Notes: generated by a model not told the origin, from the letters alone. A DNA stretch of 47,573 nucleotides from Lunatimonas lonarensis (GCF_000390185.1 NZ_AQHR01000069.1:1-47573); one strand, 5' to 3'. Shown: positions 7,774 through 16,652, numbered from the stretch's first letter. A program made the numbers and translations.

Positions 7774-9089
7774 TTACTTACCTCTTTTATCTCTTTTACA
7801 AGCAGATCAAGCCTCTTTTCCAAATCCGCTTGTAGTCCCCTTTTTCTCATCATAAGCGTCTTTGTTTTTTGGAGTGCCAAGCAGTCCATAATGAACTTAA
7901 GGTCTCTGGGTTCGTCCTTGCAGGACTTGGCGAGTAATTCTTCCTCCTCCCGCTGTTTTTCTTCTTGTTTGCCCATATCGATGCTGGTTTTATACACCTG
8001 ATTGTAAATATCTGAAACTTTGGTCTCAAAAAAACTATCTCTAAACCAATGATACTGAATTAATACCAATTCTTGTTGGGAAATAAGCTCGACTCCCTCC
8101 GTTTCTTCAATATCTTTTTGCGCTTTTAGGATTCGCCTTAAAATCTCAGCTCTTGTTTCGAAAAGGTAAGGCCCCCATACTCCTTCTTTCAATTCCCCAT
8201 TTCTACGCCTGGGATCTCGATACAATTCCGGGTTGTCCCTTGTCTCGACTAAAAAGTCCCGGATCTCAGAAAGAGGCTGCATCCATTCTTCCCCGTTATC
8301 AATCAATCCTTCCATAGATTTATCCTTATTGACGACTGTGCAGGTCCAGCAACCAAACCTGCTATTACCGCAACTTGGAGTTGTCTCGTCTATTACAAGT
8401 GGACAATCCCCTGCATTTGCATTCCGATACAGGGTAACAAGCTCCTTATGGGTACCACCCCAAGGAGGTGGCACTTGGTTTAGATATTGCCAAAGTTCAT
8501 TCGTGGATACGTCCTTTATAGGCGCGAAAACAAAAGTGTTTGGCAGCTGATGTTTACGTAGTCTCTGGCCTTTGATTTCATGTCGTTTTATTGACCTGGC
8601 CCGATTACCACTTTCAGCGCTCCGAGTTCCAAGTAAAATAATAGCTTCTCCGGCCTCACTGATTTTTTCCGTGATAAAACGCGTGGTGGGATTTATCTTA
8701 AGCCTTTCTGTACACCACCTTACGAATCTATTAGGTGCAGGATAACCTAGACCAATTAACCGTACCCAAAAGCTATCTTCGACTCTTGGCATAGTTTCAT
8801 GAACGGTTAACGGAATTTGCTGATCCTTGGCTGCTATTTGAATCCTGTTTAGCGTGGTTTTTATAAACTTTACCATTCGGGGATTCTCTACCATGGTATC
8901 GTTACAGACCACATATATTCTGCGTGTAAGTAAAATTGGATCTACTTTTTTTAAAGATTTCCAGACGACCTGTAATAGCATCGTGCTGTCCTTTCCCCCA
9001 CTAAACCCAATGATCCACGGTCTTTGTGATTCGTCGTATAAGTATTGATCTAATACCTCGTTTTCCAGATAACGGAGATCCAATGCCAT
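7770..9089 (-). CDS. dndC: DndC, PAPS-reductase-like DNA phosphorothioation enzyme
   Basis: A 439-residue protein, first gene of the minus-strand operon. The PP-loop SGGKDS is at residues 30-35, within IIGFSGGKDSTMLLQ, as in the ATP pyrophosphatase/PAPS reductase fold. Cys126 (WCTERLK), Cys229, and Cys240, Cys247 and Cys250 (CGNSRFGCWTC) fit the Fe-S cluster ligands expected of DndC, which activates the DNA phosphate and accepts sulfur from DndA. The ATG at 9089 is preceded by a short AT-rich leader. It is somewhat shorter than some proteobacterial DndC proteins but contains all motifs I would expect. Confidence 0.92.
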   Translation of the reverse strand: MALDLRYLENEVLDQYLYDESQRPWIIGFSGGKDSTMLLQVVWKSLKKVDPILLTRRIYVVCNDTMVENPRMVKFIKTTLNRIQIAAKDQQIPLTVHETMPRVEDSFWVRLIGLGYPAPNRFVRWCTERLKINPTTRFITEKISEAGEAIILLGTRSAESGNRARSIKRHEIKGQRLRKHQLPNTFVFAPIKDVSTNELWQYLNQVPPPWGGTHKELVTLYRNANAGDCPLVIDETTPSCGNSRFGCWTCTVVNKDKSMEGLIDNGEEWMQPLSEIRDFLVETRDNPELYRDPRRRNGELKEGVWGPYLFETRAEILRRILKAQKDIEETEGVELISQQELVLIQYHWFRDSFFETKVSDIYNQVYKTSIDMGKQEEKQREEEELLAKSCKDEPRDLKFIMDCLALQKTKTLMMRKRGLQADLEKRLDLLVKEIKEVSK

Positions 9090-9123
9090 CTTAGTCTTTT
9101 GATTTGAATTTATCTACTTTACA

Positions 9124-9131
9124 CAAAGTAA
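9124..9131 (-). promoter_or_regulatory. Possible -7 element of the dndCDE operon
   Basis: On the minus strand TTACTTTG approximates TAnnTTTG (one mismatch) about 35 nt before the dndC ATG. No convincing -33 TTTG is placed upstream, so this is a weak call. Confidence 0.3.
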
Positions 9132-9231
9132 CAATTTATCGCCTTAGACTTGTCGATGTAGATCGGTTTTCTGTCGAAATCCGTCAAAATTTTTACCTTT
9201 TAGGCCAAAAAGAGTAATTTCACTTCTCCAA

Positions 9232-10440
9232 TCACTCTACCGCATACATCTCCACCACCCTGCTCGTCAGTTCCATTCTGTCCAGGCCGCTGACTTCGAT
9301 CAGGACTTTGTAATGCTTCGGCACTCTTCCCAGCTTTTCGTCCATTTCTTTCTCGAGCGAAGCGGCAAGCTTGGAGTCGGTAAAGAGCTTGAGGCTCTCG
9401 GTGGCACCGGTATCCCATATGCCGCCAAAGACATATACCGCGTTGCCGTTGGGTCCGGGCAATTTGGCTAGTATCGCGTAATCGGTATGGTAGCCGTTCG
9501 GATCGCCAAATGGGGTATACACGTTTGCCTCTCCCTCTTCGGATACCCGGATCCCATCCACTTCCGCGTCATAGGCCAGGCGAGATCCTTGGAAGTAGTT
9601 TTGGAATAACCCCAGCGTCTTTAGCATGCCTACCACCAGCAGGTCCTTATCCTGCAGTTCCTTTGGGTTGAAGCGGGACATGGTGCGGATGGAGTAGTCT
9701 TTGCCCAGGCTTCCAAACATTTCGGTCAGGTTTTTTATCCAGTGGGCGCTTCCCTGTATGAGCAATCCGTAAGTTGCCGGAGTCCAATCCAGGTGGGCCG
9801 GCTTCTGCTGTTCCCGAAAGACCTCAAATTCCCGTTGGGAATTGATCCCGGATTGTCGGATGGTCCGCATGCTGCCGACCGCCGGATCGTATTCATTGAA
9901 AATAAAAAGATCACCCAAGACCAGCGTGGCGGGAAACCGGCTGTCCTGTAGATCCGACCACAGCAGCGGCAGGGAGGGTTGGCTGGGTTCCCCCGGCAGC
10001 AGGCGCAATAACCAATAGACGGCCACTCCCAAGGCTACGAGCAGTACCGGTACCCAGGGTCGGGGCAGTTTGGCAGTCCTACGGGAGGGCTTGACCAAAT
10101 CACGCTCGGACAATGCGAGGGCATATCCACCTTTGGGAATGGTAAGCACGGACGTTTCCGCTTTGCCCTCGTTTTCGTAGTAAGCTGCCAGCTTTTCGCG
10201 CAGTTTGTATACATACACCCGGATCAGCGTACTTTGGGAGGGATCATAATCCTCTTTTCCAAAAATTTCCGCGGCGATCGTCGCCTCTTTGGGTACCTTG
10301 TCATCGCGGGTACACGAGGCAAGGTACCGGAGTAGATTCGCGTAGGTCAGGGATCTTCCAAAGGACTTGCTCCCAATGATCCTTTCCACAATTTGCTCAT
10401 AATCTTGCCTCTGCATGGGTCGAAAACTTTCTCCATTCAA
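9232..10440 (-). CDS. Membrane-anchored winged-helix regulator (ToxR-like layout)
   Basis: A 402-residue protein. Residues about 10-110 form an OmpR/PhoB-like C-terminal-effector winged helix region (IRVYVYKLREKLAAYYE, then the wing IPKGGYAL). A single hydrophobic helix follows (about 128-146, PWVPVLLVALGVAVYWLL), then a periplasmic domain of about 250 residues with no family I recognise. This is a one-component transmembrane regulator: cytoplasmic DNA binding and an outside sensor. It is divergent from the PSD1/DUF1501/propeller operon across a 103-bp gap, so control of that operon is the obvious hypothesis. Starts at 10440 or 10416 are possible. GC rises sharply here compared with the dnd genes, marking the right edge of the island. 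Confidence 0.75.
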   Translation of the reverse strand: MNGESFRPMQRQDYEQIVERIIGSKSFGRSLTYANLLRYLASCTRDDKVPKEATIAAEIFGKEDYDPSQSTLIRVYVYKLREKLAAYYENEGKAETSVLTIPKGGYALALSERDLVKPSRRTAKLPRPWVPVLLVALGVAVYWLLRLLPGEPSQPSLPLLWSDLQDSRFPATLVLGDLFIFNEYDPAVGSMRTIRQSGINSQREFEVFREQQKPAHLDWTPATYGLLIQGSAHWIKNLTEMFGSLGKDYSIRTMSRFNPKELQDKDLLVVGMLKTLGLFQNYFQGSRLAYDAEVDGIRVSEEGEANVYTPFGDPNGYHTDYAILAKLPGPNGNAVYVFGGIWDTGATESLKLFTDSKLAASLEKEMDEKLGRVPKHYKVLIEVSGLDRMELTSRVVEMYAVE

Positions 10441-10507
10441 AGATAATCATTAATTTTAACTGTTAACAAAACGGTTTTTTAACGGAATTTCGGCAATTTA
10501 AATGCCC

Positions 10508-10515
10508 TATATTTG
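10508..10515 (+). promoter_or_regulatory. -7 element for the PSD1 operon
   Basis: TATATTTG is an exact TAnnTTTG match 29 nt before the ATG at 10544. The T-rich stretch near 10475-10480 could act as -33 but spacing is long. The interval also holds TTAACTGTTAA and AAAACGGTTTT dyads that could be operator half-sites for the divergent regulator. Confidence 0.45.
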
Positions 10516-10543
10516 AAATTCGAGCGAAAAGCCCTTTAAACCC

Positions 10544-13500
10544 ATGATATCAATTCCAACTAGGTTGTTACGTTTCTTTATAGTGTCGGCGTCCCTGCTG
10601 GCCTTGGCAGCGTGCGGACGATGGGAGCCCCCCCAGGAAATTGCGGAGGTCTATATTGATCTACCGGAGCAAATAGATTTCAATTACCATGTAAAGCCCA
10701 TACTTTCGGACAAGTGTTTTGCCTGTCACGGACCGGATGCCACCAATCAGCTTTCCAGCTTTCGGATAGACCTGGAAGAATATGCCTTTGCCGCCCTCGA
10801 GGGAAGCCCCGGCAAAAAGGCCATCGTGCCCGGTAAGCCCGGCAAAAGCGATGCGCTGCTTCGCATGCTTTCGAGTGACGCCTCCTATCAAATGCCCCCT
10901 CCCGAGTCACATCTTACCTTGGAACCGCGGGAAATCGCCATCATCGTCAAGTGGATCGAACAGGGAGCGCAATATAAGCCGCACTGGTCCTTCATTCCGC
11001 CCGAGGCTGTCACCCCACCCGCGACCCGATTTAGCGATTGGGTGGTAAATGATATAGACCGGTTTGTTGGCAAAAAACTGGAAGACCAGGGGATTCAGCC
11101 TTCTGAGGAGGCGAGTAAGGAGACCCTTATCCGGCGGCTGACCTTCGACCTGACAGGTTTGCCTCCGTCCCTGGAGGAGATTGAGTCCTTTGTCCGGAAC
11201 GACTCACCCGACGCCTATGAGCGGCTGGTTGATCGCCTGATCGCTTCCCCTGCCTACGGGGAGCGTATGGCGGCTGACTGGATGGACGTGGCCCGCTTTG
11301 CGGATTCGGATGGTTACCTGGATGACAAACACCGCGACTTCAGCCCCTACCGGGATTGGGTGATTCAGGCCTTTAACGATAATATGAGTTATGAGCAGTT
11401 TATTACCTGGCAGCTTGCCGGAGACCTACTCGATCATCCCTCCAAGGAAAGCATCCTGGCCACGGCCTTTAACCGGCTTCACAAGCGGAATTCTGAGGCG
11501 GGGATAGTCTTCGAGGAATACCGCGTCGAATACGTGGCCGACCGTGCCCAGACCGTAGGCAAGGCTATCATGGGCCTGACCATGGAATGTGCCCGCTGCC
11601 ACGACCACAAATACGACCCCATTACCCAACGCGAGTACTTCGAGCTGTTTGCCTTTTTCAACAGCACCAACGAGATAGGAACGGCAGTGTACGGTCCTGG
11701 GCAGGTTCCGGGGCCCTCCCTTCTGCTTACAGATACGGAACAGGAGAAACTACTGACCTACCTGGACAGTAAGATCCGCAGCGAATCCGATCAGCTTCAC
11801 CGACTGCTTGAAGAGGAAACACCGTCTCTGCATGGATGGGCAGAGCAGCCCGACCGTGTCATGGCTTCGATCGAAAAGGGGCTGCGGGATGCCTTGGTAG
11901 CCTATTATCCGCTGGACCGCTTCGATCCACAGGAGACCGCCGGACAGTATACCAGCCCAAATGCCGTTGCCAACGGCAATCCTATCCGCATCAAGGAACC
12001 CGACCTGGGCAAAGGAATAAAGGGAGAAGGAGTGTTTTTAAATGACTACACAACCTTGACCCTTCCGGAAAAGGTAGGGTGGTTTGACCATACAGATCCC
12101 TTTAGCTTGTCCGTCGCCGTTTTTCCCGAAAAGGAATTTGAGGAAGCGGGAATCCTTTACCATTGCGAAGACATCCGCCTCGGACTAAAGGGCTACTCCT
12201 TGTTTCTGGAAGATAACCGGCTGAAGTTTATCATCTCCTATTCGTGGCCAACCAACGCCATTCAAGTGGAGACGTTGGATCCGCTTCCCGTGCAGGAATG
12301 GACGCAGGTAACCCTCACGTACGATGGGAAGGGAAAGGCATCCGGTGTGGGCGTCTATCTCAACGGTGAAGCTGTGCCCGTGGTAGTTAAGGCAGATAAC
12401 CTGTACAAGTCTATCCTTTTCAAACCGGATATCCATACCTATGGGTTTCGGGGACTCACACTTGGCGAGCGGGACAAGATGAAAACGTTTCTGAAAAGCG
12501 GGCTGGACGAGTTGTCCGTGTTTTCCGATGAATTGACACCGCTGGAAGTCAGGCAGCTTTTTGATAGGGAAGCAGTGCGGGAGGTGCTGGCAACGCCAAC
12601 CCACCCTGCCCATTTCGACCTGATCAAAAACCAGTACCAGCGAAGGGAAATCAGGGAGGTGAGTCGCGCCCGTGAGCGGTTACGTGCCGCCAAAAAGGAA
12701 AAAATGGCCTTGGTGGAGGATATTCCCGAGATCATGGTGATGGGAGACACGGACGAACCCCGCCCTACCTTTATCTTGGACAGGGGACTGTACAGCGATC
12801 CGACGGAGGAAGTTTTCCCTTCATTGCCCAAGCGCATCCTGCCATTTGACGAGGATTTGCCAAGGAATCGGTTGGGACTGGCCAAGTGGGTATTTGACGA
12901 GCGAAATCCCCTTACGGCTAGGGTGTATGTAAACCGATTATGGCAGATGCATTTTGGCAAGGGGCTGGTGGAAACCTCTGATGACTTTGGCAATCAGGGC
13001 AGCTTGCCCACCCATCCGGAACTGCTCGACTGGCTGGCCGTGACGTTCCGCGAGTCGGGCTGGGATAGTAAGTATATGCACAAACTGATGGTGATGTCGG
13101 CCACTTACCGGCAAACTTCGCATGCGTCTAAGGAACTGCTGGAGTTGGATCCTGCCAACAACCTACTGGCCCGGGGACCTAGTTACCGTATGACAGCTGA
13201 AATGGTCAGGGATAATGCCCTGGCAATAAGTGGGCTGTTATCTCCTCGCATTGGGGGACCCAGTGTCTATCCGTATCAACCCGAAGGGTTGTGGGACGAG
13301 TTGAGTTCGAAGATCTGGCGGTACAAGTACCTACAGGAGCCTGGAGAGGGCCTGTATCGCCGTAGCCTGTATACGATATGGAAGCGGACTTCCGGTCCGC
13401 CGTCCATGATGATCTTTGATGTGGGCGATCGCAATGAGTGTTCGGTAAAGCGAAGGCAAACCAGTACGCCGCTGCAAGCGTTGGTACTACTGAACGACCC

Positions 13501-13810
13501 CCAGTACCTAGAGGCGGCGAGGGTCATGGCGGAGAATCTGCTGGAGTCGTTTCCGGAGCGGGAGAGCCGCCTAAAAAATGCCTTTCTGCTTAGCATAGGA
13601 AGAACGCCCCGCGAAAGGGAATTTGAGTTGGTGGCGAACTACTACGACGAAGAGCTTGAAAAATTTAAACTAAACAGGCAGGATGCCATCGCCTACGTAG
13701 GAATAGGTGCCACCCCTATGGGTACGGGTAAGGATCCTGTTCAGGTGGCGGCATTGGCCACCGTTATTAACGGCCTGATGAACACCTCCGACGGATATAC
13801 CATAAGATAA
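10544..13810 (+). CDS. PSD1 / planctomycete-type cytochrome c domain lipoprotein
   Basis: A 1088-residue exported protein. The signal peptide ends in lipobox LALAAC with Cys24. A cytochrome-c-like domain carries CFACH (58-62) with the typical CHGPDA continuation. DUF1549 (PSCyt2) covers about 160-380, including DWMDVARFADSDG and a second heme-like CARCH motif. A LamG/concanavalin-like insert spans about 450-690, then DUF1553 (PSD1) about 730-1060 with the marker segment GDTDEPRPTFILDRG. The family is abundant in Planctomycetes and polysaccharide-degrading Bacteroidota and almost always neighbours DUF1501 genes, as here 7 bp downstream. Biochemical function is unproven; heme binding and sugar or sulfate-ester related roles are suggestions only. 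Confidence 0.88.
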   Translation: MISIPTRLLRFFIVSASLLALAACGRWEPPQEIAEVYIDLPEQIDFNYHVKPILSDKCFACHGPDATNQLSSFRIDLEEYAFAALEGSPGKKAIVPGKPGKSDALLRMLSSDASYQMPPPESHLTLEPREIAIIVKWIEQGAQYKPHWSFIPPEAVTPPATRFSDWVVNDIDRFVGKKLEDQGIQPSEEASKETLIRRLTFDLTGLPPSLEEIESFVRNDSPDAYERLVDRLIASPAYGERMAADWMDVARFADSDGYLDDKHRDFSPYRDWVIQAFNDNMSYEQFITWQLAGDLLDHPSKESILATAFNRLHKRNSEAGIVFEEYRVEYVADRAQTVGKAIMGLTMECARCHDHKYDPITQREYFELFAFFNSTNEIGTAVYGPGQVPGPSLLLTDTEQEKLLTYLDSKIRSESDQLHRLLEEETPSLHGWAEQPDRVMASIEKGLRDALVAYYPLDRFDPQETAGQYTSPNAVANGNPIRIKEPDLGKGIKGEGVFLNDYTTLTLPEKVGWFDHTDPFSLSVAVFPEKEFEEAGILYHCEDIRLGLKGYSLFLEDNRLKFIISYSWPTNAIQVETLDPLPVQEWTQVTLTYDGKGKASGVGVYLNGEAVPVVVKADNLYKSILFKPDIHTYGFRGLTLGERDKMKTFLKSGLDELSVFSDELTPLEVRQLFDREAVREVLATPTHPAHFDLIKNQYQRREIREVSRARERLRAAKKEKMALVEDIPEIMVMGDTDEPRPTFILDRGLYSDPTEEVFPSLPKRILPFDEDLPRNRLGLAKWVFDERNPLTARVYVNRLWQMHFGKGLVETSDDFGNQGSLPTHPELLDWLAVTFRESGWDSKYMHKLMVMSATYRQTSHASKELLELDPANNLLARGPSYRMTAEMVRDNALAISGLLSPRIGGPSVYPYQPEGLWDELSSKIWRYKYLQEPGEGLYRRSLYTIWKRTSGPPSMMIFDVGDRNECSVKRRQTSTPLQALVLLNDPQYLEAARVMAENLLESFPERESRLKNAFLLSIGRTPREREFELVANYYDEELEKFKLNRQDAIAYVGIGATPMGTGKDPVQVAALATVINGLMNTSDGYTIR

Positions 13811-13817
13811 AGAAGCC

Positions 13818-15287
13818 ATGGACGAATACCTAAAACATTTACAGTTTACCGAAAGTAGAAGGGGGTTTCTCAAGAAAACCTCCATGGGGTTTGGCGCCAT
13901 TGCGTTGGCCTCACTAATGGGTAAATCAGGCTCCTTTGCTGAGGAGCTGGCCGCGCCTCAAGGAGCTGCCGGTATGGGTGGACTGCTGAATGGCACCCAT
14001 TTTCCGCCCAAGGCGAAGCGTGTGATCTACCTGTTCCAAAGCGGCGGCCCCTCACAGATTGAGACCTTTGACTATAAACCCGAACTGGCCAAATGGCATG
14101 GGCAAGAGATCCCTCCATCCGTGCAGGGCACCCAGCGCAATTCCGGCATGGTATCCGAACAGTCTACCTTCCCGCTGGTCAAATCCATTTATGACTTTAA
14201 GCAGTATGGGCAGTCGGGTGCCTGGGTGAGCGAGTTGTTTCCCCATACCGCCAAGGTGGTAGACGACCTGTGCATCATCAAATCCATGAAGACCGAAGCC
14301 ATTAACCACGAGCCTGCCGTGATGTTTGTGCAGACGGGTAGTCAGCTGAGCGGTAGGCCATCGATCGGTTCTTGGGTGAGTTACGGCCTAGGAAGTGACA
14401 ATAAAAATATGCCCTCCTTCGTGGTGTTGATTTCTCAAAGCCAGGGAGATCAGCCACTAAATTCCAATGCCTGGGGCAATGGATTCCTGCCCTCCCACCA
14501 TCAAGGGGTTCAATTCCGATCCGGCAAGGATCCCGTATTGTACCTGAATAATCCCCATGGCATACACGATCACGATCGGAAAAAGGCGTTGAACTTTATT
14601 GAGGAACTCAATCATGAGCAATTTGCGCTGTGGAATGATCCCGAAATCCATTCCAAAATCAGCCAATACGAAATGGCCTATCGCATGCAGAATTCGGTAC
14701 CAGATGCGGTAAACCTGGCTGAGGAGCCGGAGCATATCTACAAACTCTACGGGGAGGATGCCCGTATACCGGGCACCTATGCCGCCAATTGCCTACAGGC
14801 CCGCCGACTGGCCGAGCGCGATGTCAAGTTTATACAGCTCTATCACATGGGGTGGGATCAGCACGGCAATCTGCCCAGAGGCATCAAAACCCAGGCAAAG
14901 GCAACCGATCAGGCCACGGCCGGTTTGATCATGGATCTCAAGCAACGCGGGCTGCTGGACGACACCTTGGTGGTCTGGGGCGGGGAATTTGGCAGGACCA
15001 GTTTTTCACAGGGAAGGCTGACCAAAGACAACTACGGAAGGGATCATCACCCGGGCTGCTTCACCATGTGGATGGCCGGCGCAGGCGTTAGGCCTGGTAT
15101 GGTGTACGGTGAGACAGATGAGTTTAGTTACAACGTAGCCGAAAAAGGGGTGCATGTGCACGATTTTCAGGCCACCCTGCTTCACTTGATGGGCGTAGAC
15201 CACGAGCGGCTTACCTTCAAACACCAAGGTAGAAGATACCGTCTCACCGATGTGCACGGTCACGTAGTCAAGGATATCCTAACCTAA
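13818..15287 (+). CDS. DUF1501 family, Tat-exported sulfatase-like protein
   Basis: A 489-residue protein with a twin-arginine signal (SRRGFLKKTS near residues 13-22, followed by a hydrophobic stretch ending near Ala). The body shows the DUF1501 hallmarks IYLFQSGGPSQIETFDYKP, GSWVSYGLGS and the late VVWGGEFGRT and GRDHHPGCF motifs, which resemble metal ligands of the alkaline-phosphatase/sulfatase fold. It is the usual partner of PSD1 proteins. Export through Tat suggests a cofactor or metal is loaded in the cytoplasm. The substrate is unknown. Confidence 0.88.
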   Translation: MDEYLKHLQFTESRRGFLKKTSMGFGAIALASLMGKSGSFAEELAAPQGAAGMGGLLNGTHFPPKAKRVIYLFQSGGPSQIETFDYKPELAKWHGQEIPPSVQGTQRNSGMVSEQSTFPLVKSIYDFKQYGQSGAWVSELFPHTAKVVDDLCIIKSMKTEAINHEPAVMFVQTGSQLSGRPSIGSWVSYGLGSDNKNMPSFVVLISQSQGDQPLNSNAWGNGFLPSHHQGVQFRSGKDPVLYLNNPHGIHDHDRKKALNFIEELNHEQFALWNDPEIHSKISQYEMAYRMQNSVPDAVNLAEEPEHIYKLYGEDARIPGTYAANCLQARRLAERDVKFIQLYHMGWDQHGNLPRGIKTQAKATDQATAGLIMDLKQRGLLDDTLVVWGGEFGRTSFSQGRLTKDNYGRDHHPGCFTMWMAGAGVRPGMVYGETDEFSYNVAEKGVHVHDFQATLLHLMGVDHERLTFKHQGRRYRLTDVHGHVVKDILT

Positions 15288-15292
15288 CATAG

Positions 15293-16357
15293 ATGGCAAA
15301 TAGACGGGAATTTTTAAAAGTGTCGGCTATAGGAGCTCTTTCATTGGGAAGGGGTGTAGACACTTTTTTTATTGGCAATTCTAGGCTTCGCCCCTCCCAC
15401 GAAATATTGGGTCATGGGGATTTCCAATACCGGGTAGACCGCGCCTGGGGCGATTTGGATCCGGCCAAAACACCCGTAAACAACTGCCATGAAATGGTCA
15501 TGGATCGTAAAGACCGGCTTTTTATGCTGACGGACCATCCCAAAAACAACATGATCGTCTATGACACTGCAGGCAAGCTGCTGTTCTCCTGGACACTGGG
15601 CTTTTCGGGTGCCCATGGGCTTACTTTAGTGGATGAAGGGGATGCCGAGTACCTGTATGTGACTGACTCCGGCTTGGGAAGGGTGGTAAAGTGCAGCTTG
15701 GATGGCACCGTGGTTATGGAACTGCCCACGCCACTGCAGGTGGGTACCTATACCGAAACCATGCCCTACCGCCCCACCGAGACGGCGGTTGCGCCAAACG
15801 GTGATATTTATGTAGCGGATGGGTATGGGGCACAGTTTATCCTGCAGTTTGATGCCAAGGGGCAGTTTATTCGGAAATTTGGAGGGGACAGTTTTTTGCA
15901 ACCGGATAAGTTCAAGCAGGTTCACGGGGTGGCAATCGATCGGCGGGATCCCCAAAACCCTACCCTGCTTTGCTCCGCGCGTATCAAGAACACCTTCAAG
16001 CGGTTTACCCTGGATGGGCAGCATTTGGAGGATATTTATCTTCCCGGTGCATTTATCAGCAGGCCAGTGATCGACGGCGACAACCTGTACTCAGGAGTCT
16101 GTTTTGGCATGACGGACGGTAACTACAATATGCAGCTTAACCGGGGTTTTGTCACCATTCTGGACAAACAAAATCGGGTAGTCTCAAACCCGGGAGGTAC
16201 CGCTCCCCAATATGAAAATGGGAGGCTGTCACTGATGCTCCAAGAGACGCCGGTATTCAAGCACTGCCACGATGTCTGTGTGGATCGGGATAAAAACCTG
16301 TACGTTTGCCAATGGAATGCCGGAGGTATTTACCCTTACAAGCTACACCGTGTTTGA
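15293..16357 (+). CDS. Tat-exported beta-propeller (NHL/6-bladed) protein
   Basis: A 354-residue protein beginning MANRREFLKVSAIGALSLG, a twin-arginine signal. The remainder has repeated blade-like units (GLTLVDEGDAEYLYVTDSG, TAVAPNGDIYVADGYG, VCVDRDKNLYVCQWN) typical of NHL/SMP-30-like six-bladed propellers. It starts 6 bp after the DUF1501 stop, so the three exported proteins form one operon. Propellers of this type can be lactonases or binding scaffolds; no catalytic set is certain here. Confidence 0.8.
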   Translation: MANRREFLKVSAIGALSLGRGVDTFFIGNSRLRPSHEILGHGDFQYRVDRAWGDLDPAKTPVNNCHEMVMDRKDRLFMLTDHPKNNMIVYDTAGKLLFSWTLGFSGAHGLTLVDEGDAEYLYVTDSGLGRVVKCSLDGTVVMELPTPLQVGTYTETMPYRPTETAVAPNGDIYVADGYGAQFILQFDAKGQFIRKFGGDSFLQPDKFKQVHGVAIDRRDPQNPTLLCSARIKNTFKRFTLDGQHLEDIYLPGAFISRPVIDGDNLYSGVCFGMTDGNYNMQLNRGFVTILDKQNRVVSNPGGTAPQYENGRLSLMLQETPVFKHCHDVCVDRDKNLYVCQWNAGGIYPYKLHRV

Positions 16358-16386
16358 GGTTCGTTAATCAAGATGCCATTAAACAG

Positions 16387-16418
16387 AAAAAAGCTATGAA
16401 ACAAAGTCTCATAGCTTT
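16387..16418 (-). terminator. Rho-independent terminator of the tRNA-like RNA
   Basis: A perfect 10-bp stem (16390-16399 with 16409-16418, AAAGCTATGA/TCATAGCTTT) with a 9-nt loop. On the minus strand it is followed by TTTTTTCTGTTT. The U-run is on the minus side, so it ends the transcript of the tRNA-like gene rather than the propeller operon, although it may be bidirectional. Confidence 0.7.
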
Positions 16419-16449
16419 AGTCAATTAACAATAAACCCAAAATAACCTG

Positions 16450-16573
16450 CTGTAGGAGAAGGAGTCGAACCTCCACGGGGCAGTTAGGCAAAACACGAGC
16501 TCCATGTTTGCTTTATCCCTAGCTCCCCACCCCCGAGACCGGAGGGCATGTCTGCCAGTTTCATCATCCTACA
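16450..16573 (-). ncRNA. tRNA-like RNA: class II cloverleaf with very long variable arm and unusual anticodon loop
   Basis: Read on the minus strand, 124 nt fold as a tRNA. The acceptor is TGTAGGA/TCCTACA (7 bp), then U8 and G9. The D arm is ATG/CAT with GG in the loop, then G26. The T arm is GGAGG-TTCGACT-CCTTC, and position 73 is G. No CCA is encoded. The D-arm layout matches tRNA-Leu/Ser type molecules. The anticodon stem CCCTC/GGGGG encloses CGGTCTC, where position 33 is G, not U, and a G-C pair can shrink the loop to GTCT. The variable region is about 50 nt: GGGG/CCCC, AGCTAG/CTAACT and a GCAAACATG/CGTGTTTTGC hairpin. It has its own promoter (16621-16652) and terminator. A decoding tRNA, an allo-tRNA-like variant or a non-decoding tRNA mimic are all possible; I favour the last. 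Confidence 0.65.
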
Positions 16574-16620
16574 GTATATCAACAAACGTTTGAGGATCTT
16601 TTATCCTCTGTTTGATGTTT

Positions 16621-16652
16621 CAAAATTAGTCCAAAGCCTATTATTTTGCAAA
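16621..16652 (-). promoter_or_regulatory. Consensus Bacteroidota promoter of the tRNA-like gene
   Basis: On the minus strand TTTG (16649-16652), a 20-nt spacer and TAATTTTG (16621-16628) match the consensus exactly. Transcription would start near 16614, leaving a leader of about 40 nt that contains a hairpin GAGGAT/ATCCTC (16592-16608) before the mature 5' end at 16573. The surrounding 16574-16829 interval is AT-rich with no gene. Confidence 0.6.

Noticed and set aside
16450-16573. Interpretation of the tRNA-like RNA as selenocysteine tRNA or tmRNA
   Set aside because: Acceptor stem is 7 bp and D stem 3 bp, no TCA is present in the anticodon loop, and the length is far below tmRNA. Neither identity fits.
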